Shown piece by piece: positions 1-7,200 of a DNA stretch of 64,000 bases (position 1 is its first letter; each line of letters starts with the position of its first letter). This stretch comes from an uncultured Elusimicrobia bacterium (lineage in GTDB: Bacteria; Elusimicrobiota; Elusimicrobia; Elusimicrobiales; UBA9959). Below the pieces are notes generated by a model, which made no database searches, was not told where the DNA came from, and was given only the letters and a program-made list of their open reading frames with translations. The translations under genes were made by a program, and so were the position numbers. Where the stretch lies: contig CAIXBR010000046.1 of the NCBI GenBank assembly GCA_903917735.1, forward strand, positions 62,001 through 126,000, read 5' to 3'.

Positions 1-386
1 CCATGGGCGGCTACGCGGCCGAGAAGATCAAGTACGGCGTCACCACCGAGGGGGTGCGCTCCGACTTCGCCAAGGCCACCACCCTGGCGCACGACATGGT
101 CTGGCGGCTGGGCATGGGCAGGTCCGGTTTTATGGGCGATTTTACCGTTATTCCCGAACATGAGCGCTCCAGCGACATAAGCAACGCCCTTAACCGCGAG
201 GCGCAGGAAATGATCAAGGGCGAGTATGAGGCCGTGGACCTGCTGCTTAAAGAGAACTGGCCCATAGTGGAGCGTTTTGTGAATGAGCTGCTGGCCCGGG
301 AAGAGCTGGACTACGACGAAATAGCCTCCGTCTTCAACGAATACGGCAAGCCGCCGCGGCCCTTGAAAAGGGCTGTCGAAAAGTAA
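1..386 (+). CDS. ftsH: ATP-dependent zinc metalloprotease FtsH, C-terminal fragment
   Basis: The gene enters from the left edge; only the last 127 residues are present. They match the C-terminal half of the M41 peptidase domain of FtsH, the membrane AAA protease that degrades unassembled membrane proteins and short-lived regulators. The segment MGGYAAEKIKYG followed by TTEGVRSDFAKATTLAHDMVWRLGMG corresponds to the family pattern GGRAAEE.(F)G..TTGA..DL..AT..AR.MV...GM. The AAA domain and HEXGH zinc site lie outside the window. The C-terminal tail is short and lysine/proline-rich (PPRPLKRAVEK). The stop codon is followed within 35 bases by a promoter for the next unit, so ftsH appears to end its own transcription unit. 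No clear terminator hairpin is visible after the stop. Confidence 0.93.
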   Translation, partial: MGGYAAEKIKYGVTTEGVRSDFAKATTLAHDMVWRLGMGRSGFMGDFTVIPEHERSSDISNALNREAQEMIKGEYEAVDLLLKENWPIVERFVNELLAREELDYDEIASVFNEYGKPPRPLKRAVEK

Positions 387-420
387 TTCCGCTGCGCTTG
401 ACGCTTTTCTATTCTGGGTC

Positions 421-449
421 TTGAAATATGGGATTTCCTCTGCTATAAC
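421..449 (+). promoter_or_regulatory. Sigma70-type promoter for the 571-2956 unit
   Basis: A -35 box TTGAAA (421-426) and a -10 box TATAAC (444-449) are separated by 17 bases. Transcription would start near 456. That leaves about 115 bases of leader before the start codon at 571. Confidence 0.7.
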
Positions 450-455
450 ATACGG

Positions 456-570
456 TAACGCAAAGGCCTTGGAGATGGTTCCTCTGCCAGGCCGTTCAGC
501 GCGCAGCGCTTTACGGCGCAGGCATAGCCAGTCCCCAGACCTTATGTTTTTTTGTATTCCAGGAGGGCGT
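456..570 (+). other. Structured 5' leader of unknown class
   Basis: The untranslated leader can fold into two consecutive hairpins. The first pairs GGCC.TGG with CCAGGCC around an 18-base loop. The second is nearly perfect: GCCGT-tc-AGCGC-gca-GCGCT-tt-ACGGC. A run of seven T (about 547-553) follows about 30 bases later, and then the ribosome site AGGAGGG just before the ATG at 571. The layout resembles an attenuator or riboswitch leader, but I do not recognise the class. It does not carry the two-hairpin GEMM signature seen at 3175 and 37672. Confidence 0.4.
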
Positions 571-1818
571 ATGGCTTGCGAAGAAGATGACGATAAGGGC
601 GCCGCGGCGCCCGGCGACAAGTCAAAGAATCGCTGGTGGCTGACATTGGGCCTGCTGCTGCTTTTCCTGGCCGGCGGCGGCTATTATACCGTCAGCTCCA
701 TGCGGGCCGCCGCCCATAAGCTGGCGGAAGGCGCCAACAACGGCGCCCTCGGAGAGGACAGCTCCGTTTCCAGCGGCGACGCCGCCGGCAAGAAAGAAGA
801 CCTTTTCGCCTCCGGCGAGGCGGCCCCCGCGAAGCAGAAGGCCTCCGGCTCAGCGCTTAACGACAAGCTCAGGCCGGGCTGGGTTAAAGAGATGATAGCG
901 GAAAGGGCGGCCGCAAGGCAGAACTCCGACGGGTCAGGCGCTTCCCCGGTGACGGCGGAGGCCGCGCAGGAAGAAGAGCGGGCGCGGGCCTCGGGCGGCG
1001 CGTCCGCTACGCAGCATGCCGGCGACAGTATGGGGGCCAAGCTGCAGGCCAAGGGGTCTTTCGGCGGCCATTCCGGCGCGGCCGGTCCTTCAAAAGGCGC
1101 GTCCACTGCCCAGGCGGGCGATTTTGATTCCGGCGAAGCTTCTTCGGGCAAGCCGCTGATACAGAAGAATACCCAGGCCGGTCTGCCCAGGAAGGGCGGC
1201 GGCGGCGGCGTGATGGACGCACTGAAAGGCGCGTTCCGCGCCTCCTTCTACGGGGCCCGCATAGCGTCGCAGGACTCGGCCAAAAGCTGGGTGGCCAAAA
1301 CTTTCGACGCCACCGCGGACTCGAACACGTCCATAGAATACGACGAGAAAATGCGCGCCAAGTTGGATGTGGTGAACCCCAACTCCATTCCCAAATTCCT
1401 GCGGGACCAGGACGTGAACTCCGCTGAAGCCAAAACCCTGGCGCCGGGCAGCGTCAGCTCGCCGCAGGGCGACAGCCAGGGCACCAGCGAAGCCCTCAAA
1501 ATAGACAAGGATTACCAGAACAAAAAGGCGATGGGCGGCATCGCGGACGGAATGCTTAACGGCCTGTATTCCGGCGTTTCCGGCGGGTCTTCCGGGGACA
1601 GCAAAACCGTGATCAACCTGCAGACCGACGTGGACTGGGATGAAGACCCCACGCTTGACGGCGTGGACGGGACGCTTCCCACTCAGGTGCCCGGCGCGGA
1701 CGGCATCACTTATATTTTCGGCGCCGACGGCACGCTGCTCGGCTGCGACGACGGCAAACAATGCCTTTTGCCGGGCGCGTCCGGCTGCTCCGCCGGCACC
1801 GCGCAGGCCAATCCATAA
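571..1818 (+). CDS. Membrane-anchored low-complexity protein of unknown function
   Basis: The protein has 415 residues. I chose the start at 571 because AGGAGGG lies 6 bases upstream; the frame stays open to 421, but that stretch is leader. The N-terminus is acidic (MACEEDDDKG). A single membrane segment spans roughly residues 25-44 (WWLTLGLLLLFLAGGGYYTV), which suggests a cytoplasmic tail and a large periplasmic region. Residues 50-250 are Ala/Gly/Ser-rich and probably disordered. The last 30 residues hold a small Cys cluster (GCDD.KQC, then GCS). No catalytic motif is visible and I do not recognise a family. It is probably cotranscribed with the S41-like gene that starts 10 bases after its stop. 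Confidence 0.75.
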   Translation: MACEEDDDKGAAAPGDKSKNRWWLTLGLLLLFLAGGGYYTVSSMRAAAHKLAEGANNGALGEDSSVSSGDAAGKKEDLFASGEAAPAKQKASGSALNDKLRPGWVKEMIAERAAARQNSDGSGASPVTAEAAQEEERARASGGASATQHAGDSMGAKLQAKGSFGGHSGAAGPSKGASTAQAGDFDSGEASSGKPLIQKNTQAGLPRKGGGGGVMDALKGAFRASFYGARIASQDSAKSWVAKTFDATADSNTSIEYDEKMRAKLDVVNPNSIPKFLRDQDVNSAEAKTLAPGSVSSPQGDSQGTSEALKIDKDYQNKKAMGGIADGMLNGLYSGVSGGSSGDSKTVINLQTDVDWDEDPTLDGVDGTLPTQVPGADGITYIFGADGTLLGCDDGKQCLLPGASGCSAGTAQANP

Positions 1819-1828
1819 CGGAGGACAG

Positions 1829-2956
1829 ATGTACCGACTATTGATCGCATCACTGTTGCTTGCCGCCGGCTGCTACGGCGACAAGGCCGACCCGGAAGAG
1901 ATAGCCAAAGTGTTCGCCAGGCACAGTTTCGCCGCGGACGACCCAGCGGCGGTTAAAAAGGCCTTTGGGTCGGGGCGCGCCTCCCTTATAATGCCGCTAG
2001 ACGCCTATGCCGCCGTGCTAAGCCCGGGGGAAAGGCTCGTGTCCGATTACCCGGTAAAGACGAAAGCCGGCGCGGGGCTGGTGCTCTGGCGCACTCCGGA
2101 GGGATTTTCCGCCGTGAAGGTCTTTGACGGTTCCCCGGCTTACCAGGCGGGCCTGAGGGACGGGGACCTTGTGGTAAAGCTGGACGGGCTTAATGCCGAG
2201 AACGCGCCGCCCGCCTCCGTGCTGGCCGCCCTTTGGGGCGCCAGGGGAGGGGAGTTCCGCTATGAGGCCGAGACGAAGGAAGGCAGGGCCCTTGCCGGAA
2301 CGCTGAAGCGGGAATTTGGCGGAATGCCCCTGGTCTGGAGTTTCATGGTGCCCGGATCCAAGACCGGTTATCTCAGGCTCGCTTCTTTTTCGGAGGGAAC
2401 CCCGGCTCAGGTAAAGAAAGAGCTGGAGGCCCTGCTCCGCTCGGGGGCGCGCGGCGTCATAATGGATCTGCGGCACAGCTATGGCGGCCCGATGGGGACG
2501 CTGGCCCAGACGCTGTCTCTTTTTGCTCCCGGCCCGGGGGCGCTGTTCAAGGCGGTTTCCCGCCACCCGGGGTACTGCAGGGATTTTGCCGCGCCGAAGG
2601 CCGGCCCCTTCGCCGGGCTTAAGCTGGTACTGCTGACGGATTCGGGTACGGTCTCCCTGGCCGAGGTCTTCGCGGCCTCGCTTAAGGAGGCAGGGCTCGC
2701 GATAGTGGCCGGCGGCAATACGGCGGGCAACGTCTCGGTCACAAAAACTTTCCGCCTCTCGCGCGGCGGCGCCCTGCGCATAACGGTGGCGCGGCTGGTC
2801 ACCCCGTCGGGGGCCGACCTGGACGGCCGTGGCCTGGCCCCGGACCTGCCGGTGGCGGACCCGCTTGACGGGGAATACGCCTTTTCTGCCGACTTCCCTC
2901 CGGCGCTGGCCGGGGCGGACCCGGTGATAGCGGAAGCTCTTAAAAAGCTGAAATAA
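1829..2956 (+). CDS. S41-family (C-terminal processing peptidase-like) lipoprotein with PDZ domain, altered catalytic dyad
   Basis: The protein has 375 residues. The start is set by GGAGG 5 bases upstream. A lipoprotein signal (MYRLLIASLLLAAGC, Cys15) anchors it in the envelope. A PDZ domain lies around residues 85-165 (SPAYQAGLRDGDLVVKLDG). The S41 fold follows, with the segment VLLTDSGTVSLAEVF carrying the nucleophile-position Ser276. In CtpA/Prc-type enzymes the catalytic Lys lies 25 residues after the Ser in a T.GKGSV motif. Here that position is Asn301 (TAGNVSV), so the Ser/Lys dyad is broken. The rest of the family pattern (LRITVARLVTPSG) is kept. It may be a non-catalytic peptide-binding relative, or may use the nearby Lys at +30. 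It closes the unit begun at 571. Confidence 0.85.
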   Translation: MYRLLIASLLLAAGCYGDKADPEEIAKVFARHSFAADDPAAVKKAFGSGRASLIMPLDAYAAVLSPGERLVSDYPVKTKAGAGLVLWRTPEGFSAVKVFDGSPAYQAGLRDGDLVVKLDGLNAENAPPASVLAALWGARGGEFRYEAETKEGRALAGTLKREFGGMPLVWSFMVPGSKTGYLRLASFSEGTPAQVKKELEALLRSGARGVIMDLRHSYGGPMGTLAQTLSLFAPGPGALFKAVSRHPGYCRDFAAPKAGPFAGLKLVLLTDSGTVSLAEVFAASLKEAGLAIVAGGNTAGNVSVTKTFRLSRGGALRITVARLVTPSGADLDGRGLAPDLPVADPLDGEYAFSADFPPALAGADPVIAEALKKLK

Positions 2957-2962
2957 TGCGGC

Positions 2963-3012
2963 TTGACCTGTCAAGGCCTGGGTCTTGACAAAGGGCCTAT
3001 ATCTGCTATAAT
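2963..3012 (+). promoter_or_regulatory. Strong promoter with upstream palindromic operator (copy 1)
   Basis: Consensus -35 TTGACA (2985-2990), a 16-base spacer and consensus -10 TATAAT (3007-3012) form a strong sigma70-type promoter. Ten bases upstream of the -35 lies the palindrome TTGAC-CT-GTCAA (2963-2974). The promoter at 37599 has the same half-sites at exactly the same distance. This points to a shared dimeric regulator. Confidence 0.85.
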
Positions 3013-3039
3013 ATGTTCGTAGCGTAGTGCGGTTGCAGT

Positions 3040-3166
3040 GCCCCGCCCTTTTGGCTTGGTACAGTGCAGAGCGGTGCGGTCGTGGAGTAGCGGTTGTAGT
3101 GCGGTCGCAGACAGGCGCGGTGCAGTGTGGGTGCGCGGTGTGTGTCCCAAAAGGGCGGGGCGTTTT
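3040..3166. repeat. Long inverted repeat around a GTGCGGT-rich loop, in the riboswitch leader
   Basis: A perfect 15-base inverted repeat (GCCCCGCCCTTTTGG at 3040-3054; complement at 3147-3161) encloses 92 bases. The loop is low-complexity, with repeated TAGTGCGGT and GCGGTGCAG words. The right arm is followed by GTTTT, so the structure could act as a weak terminator ahead of the riboswitch. It is absent from the otherwise parallel leader at 37627-37671. Confidence 0.7.
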
Positions 3167-3174
3167 AGTAAGTC

Positions 3175-3251
3175 CGATAATAGCAAAGCCGGCTAAAGCC
3201 GGCGGCGCAAAGCTGTGACCCGTTAAATTTACGGGGGTCAGGCTGCCGAAA
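3175..3251 (+). promoter_or_regulatory. GEMM-I class riboswitch (c-di-GMP or cGAMP), copy 1
   Basis: The element shows the GEMM-I layout. AGCAAAGCC opens a hairpin GCCGGC-TAAA-GCCGGC with a tetraloop. Next come GGCGCAAAGC (family: ACGCAAAGC), a second stem GACCCG...CGGGGGTC, and the closing strand AGGCTGCCGA (family: GGGTTGCCGA). The element at 37672 matches nearly base for base in the conserved parts, with compensatory changes in both stems. GEMM-I riboswitches bind cyclic di-GMP, and some (GEMM-Ib, Geobacter) bind 3',3'-cGAMP. I cannot decide the ligand by eye. It sits between a strong promoter and a terminator. Confidence 0.82.
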
Positions 3252-3296
3252 ATGAAAAAACGACCGGTTTGTCCGGCGTACTTGGAACGGATTTAG
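3252..3296 (+). CDS. Possible 14-residue leader peptide between riboswitch and terminator
   Basis: An ATG one base after the riboswitch opens a short frame MKKRPVCPAYLERI that ends at TAG 3294-3296, two bases before the terminator stem begins. GGGGGTCAGG inside the riboswitch could serve as its ribosome site. At the second riboswitch an ATG at nearly the same offset starts the PorV-like protein (MKRI). Whether this frame is translated is not known. Confidence 0.3.
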   Translation: MKKRPVCPAYLERI

Positions 3297-3297
3297 G

Positions 3298-3370
3298 CCG
3301 TTTCAGTTGTCTTCGGGGTATTAACCCAGAACCGGGTTAAGGCGAAGAAAACTGAAACGGTCTCTTTTTT
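3298..3370 (+). terminator. Riboswitch-linked intrinsic terminator
   Basis: An 18-base stem with one mismatch (3298-3315 with 3343-3360) encloses a smaller GGGTTAA-type hairpin and is followed by TCTCTTTTTT. A competing hairpin GAACGG...CCGTTTC (about 3285-3303) overlaps the left arm and could act as the antiterminator. It lies downstream of the riboswitch and upstream of the HEAT gene, as expected for an expression platform. Confidence 0.82.
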
Positions 3371-3560
3371 CTCGCCGCCGCAGTCTTTTGGAGGAGTCAT
3401 GCGCACTGTCTCCGGGACAGTTTCAATGGCAAGCAAGGCGCAACTGCACAGATTTAACTTTTCTATAACATTATCTTTATATTATAATGTCATAATAATA
3501 TATACGCCTTGCCGCCCCCGTGAAAAGGTAGTTGGGCTGCAAGGCCGTGGTGCTTTTTGT

Positions 3561-4229
3561 ATGAAATTTCTGACGCTTACTATATTTATCTTATTGGCCT
3601 GCTCTCCCGCTTTCGCGCAGGAGTCTTCCACGCGTCCCGATGCGAACGCCCCGCTTTCCGCCTCGGAAGTGAAACAGAAGATCTCCCAGCTGAAGGACCA
3701 GGACCGCCCCCTGGAGGCCATAGACGCGCTCGGCAAGGACGGCACCCCCGCCGCGAAACAAGCCCTACGTTCCGCTCTTAAAAAAGAGAAGAACCCGCAC
3801 GTCAGAGCCCGCCTGGTGGACGCTATCGACAAGAAGCAGGACAAAGACTCTGCCTCCGAGCTTTCCACCATGGCTAAAAGCGACGCCGATGCGGATGTGC
3901 GGAGCTCGGCCGTCCGCGCTCTGGGCTACTTGAAGGACGCGGCCGCCGTGGCCGTCCTGATAGAGAAATTCAACGATGAAAAAGAACAGTCGGGTATAAG
4001 ACTGCAGGCGGCTAATTCCCTGGCAAATTACCCCCGCGATGACGTTTTCACGGTCCTTGTGGAAGCCCTCGGAGACAGCAACGTCCTCATCAGGAAACAG
4101 GCGCTGGTCTCGCTTTACAATGGCTTCAGCTCGGACAAAGCACGTGTGCGGCCGCATCTGGAGAGGATGCTCAAGGACAACGACACCAAGGAGCTGGCGG
4201 AAAAATATCTTTCGCTTTTGGGGAAGTGA
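3561..4229 (+). CDS. Secreted HEAT-repeat protein
   Basis: The protein has 222 residues from the start at 3561. The signal peptide is MKFLTLTIFILLACSPAFAQ; it fits signal peptidase I cleavage at AFA-Q, and LLAC is also a weak lipobox. Residues 45-222 are about five helical HEAT-type repeats (for example DADVRSSAVRALGYLKDAAAVAVLIEKF). Such repeats act as protein-binding scaffolds. An upstream in-frame ATG at 3399 has a much better ribosome site (GGAGGAG). Starting there would put 54 AT-rich-encoded residues before the signal peptide, which would block secretion. I therefore prefer 3561, without being sure. An AT-rich stretch at 3440-3510 with TATAAT at 3483-3488 could be a second promoter. The stop lies 28 bases before the giant gene, so the two probably form an operon. 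Confidence 0.75.
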   Translation: MKFLTLTIFILLACSPAFAQESSTRPDANAPLSASEVKQKISQLKDQDRPLEAIDALGKDGTPAAKQALRSALKKEKNPHVRARLVDAIDKKQDKDSASELSTMAKSDADADVRSSAVRALGYLKDAAAVAVLIEKFNDEKEQSGIRLQAANSLANYPRDDVFTVLVEALGDSNVLIRKQALVSLYNGFSSDKARVRPHLERMLKDNDTKELAEKYLSLLGK

Positions 4230-4257
4230 CGAGAGGGTGAAGAACGTTAGTTAATTT

Positions 4258-7200
4258 ATGAGCCTTAAGCTTGGATTAAAAAGGATGACCAGCCGGACGG
4301 CCTTGAAAGCCGCCGCTGGCCTCCTTATTTCCCTGCTTCCCTTCCTTCTGGCTCCCAATGCCGGCGCAGACTATGACATCGGCACCGACTTCTACATGCA
4401 GGGCATTACCGGCCATGCGGTGCAGGCGACCAGTTGGGGATCCAACGGAACGACCGACCAGGTCACGCTTAGGTTCACCGCAAAGTACACCGGGTATATA
4501 GACTATATCTGGGTCCCGATACAGTCTATAGACACCGTCGAAGTGGACGGAAAAGAATACCAGGTCAATATAGCGGCGAATAACGACGGCAACCCCAGCT
4601 CTTTAGTGGTCCTTTCGACCGTAACGGCCACCTTCCCTTCAGTCGCGCCTTTCACAAAATGGGTGCCGTACGACTTAACGGGGTCTTCTGCCTCCGTTGT
4701 GGCAGGCGATATATACCATATCGTAATCACAGCAACAACCAATATGACTCCGACCGGGTCGGTGCGTGTTATCTGCGGTACCGGCCAGCCGAGCCCCAGC
4801 AGGATACCGAGAACTAACGACACGGACGCCAACGCCGACGTAAAATACTATATCAGCCCCACCTGGTTCGACCAGGGCTACCAGCCCCTCTATGTGGCCA
4901 GGTACGACGGCGGCGCCAACTACCAGGGCGTGCCTTTTGCCACGGCCAACGACGACGCCATTAATCTTGCCAACCCGATCTTAGGTTTTGCTAGCGGTAC
5001 GGACGACACCACGAAAGTAGCCCTTACCAGCATGGGCGGTGTCCAGTCCAGGGCCGAGAAATTCACGATGTCGGGCGGGAACATGGGCATCGTCAAACTG
5101 TATTTCTGGGGGAAAAGGAATATAGCCGCGCCCGCCGGCGGCTTTGATTTCAAAATAGAGACGGCCGACTCCCAGAAGACCCTGGTCCTGTCTACCCAGA
5201 CTATTCCGGCCGCTAATTTCCCGACAGCGGGCGCCTGGGGCCAGGTTTCAGCCACGTTTCCGGGCGCGGCCCTGCAGAACGGCGTGACCTACAGGCTTAT
5301 TTTCTGGGAAGACGGCTTTGCCGGCAATATTAACGACTACTTTGTTTCAACTTCTAGGACGCAGTTGAAGCAGGGCGCGGAAACCGTCTCCGGCAACTCG
5401 GACGTGCCTTTTTACCAAGAGACCTGGGGCGGCGGCAGTAATTATTTAGCCGCCTATTCGGCCGATTCGGGCGCCACCTGGACAGACTACGGCGGAACCG
5501 CTGATTTTACCCACAGGTTCACTATAGACCAGACCCTCCCCACCCTGGCTATCTCAAGCCCCACGTACAACACTTGGCGCAGCAGCGTGCCGTACATTGC
5601 CGGCACCGCCACTGATAATTACTTTATAAAGGCCGGCGATGTTAAGCTCTTCATCAAAGAGGAGGGCATAACCAATAATTACTATGTTCCGGGCACCGGC
5701 TGGTCCTCGTATGCTTCCGGCTACGAGTACGACCCGGCCAAATGGATCTCCACGGGCACGGTTTCGGCGGTAGCCGGGGCTACGAATAATTGGCTTTACG
5801 CCGATCCCGGCTGGTCGCCCAACCACCGGTACGTTATCTACGCCAAGGTCGTGGATTCGGCCGGGAATTATGCGCTTAACTGGTCCACCACGGCGTTCTA
5901 TTACGATACTTACTCCTTCGGACCGCCGGAAACCCCTGATTCCCTTACCCAATCACCGGCGGACGGCTCCGTGCTCAATTCCCTTTCCTCTATATACGGT
6001 ACCGCCGCCGACAACTCGATGGGCGGTATCAATAACGTAAAATGGGTGCTTTGGCGGAATTCGGACAACAATTACTGGATGGACCCCTGGACGGCGGGCC
6101 CTGTCCCGGCCAACCCCGTTTCCTGGCCCGACCCGACATTGGTCTCTCCCGCCGGCGGTACGCCGGTCTACTGGGAAAGGACCACCATGCTGCCCTCGGC
6201 CTCCGACATGGACGACGGCACCACTTACTACATAACCTCGGTGGCGGCCGACCGGGCGGTGGACGCCAGCGGGAACGCCGCGCCGAATTACGAGATAAAC
6301 AGGACCACCGTTACCTTCTGGTGGGATACCGTCGCGCCTGTCTCAATTACGACCATGCCCGCCGCCGGAGCCAGGTATTCCTCCATTTCGGGCATCTATG
6401 GCACCGCCTTTGACAGCGTGAAGATAGACTCGCTCCGCGTCAGAGTTAAGCGTGTCAGCGACGGCATGTACTGGAATGCCGGGGCTTTCACTCAATCCAA
6501 CGCTGAAGCTGCCTGGGTTACGCTGGGGTCCAACCTGGCGCAGAGAACTGCCAGCTGGATCTATAATGACGTCACATTAGCGGCGCAGCTGACCGGCAGT
6601 CCGGCCACGGACTACCAGGTGAACGTCCAGTCCAAGGACTACCTGCGTTATGAAACGTCCTTTACCACGGTCACTTTCACTTATGATAAACAGGCCCCGA
6701 CGCCGGCCATAACCGCTCCGGCTTCACTGGGCTACATTACGGCGCCGCTGGGGCCGCAGACCACCGTGCAGGGCACCATAGATACCGACTCGTCCCTTGT
6801 GTATCTGCAAATGCAGGACGTTTCAAGTTCCAATTATTGGAACGAATATACCAAGGAATGGATGGCCACGCCGCAATTGAGCACGGCCACGGTCTACAGT
6901 ATGGGTTACTGGCGTATCGATATTTCTTCCATGGCCTTTGTGAGCGGTCATAAATACAAGCTCTATGCTCAGGGCGTGGACTCCTCCACTCCCACCCCCA
7001 ACGTGGGGACCAGCGCTGCCCAGTTCTTCTGGTACGACGTGGACAAACCCACCTCGGCCGTCGCCAACGTGTCGACCGGCGCGGTGCTGGCCTCCCTTAC
7101 GCAGATAACCGGCACGGCCTGGGATACCGCCCCGACCGGTCCCGTCGGTACTTCTTTGCAGAGTGTCGGCGTTTCCATCTACAACCTGCAGACCGGGCAG

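Noticed and set aside
456-520. Leader at 456 as a third GEMM riboswitch because of ACGCAAAGG
   Set aside because: The word is there, but the tetraloop hairpin before it and the closing CTGCCGA strand after it are missing.
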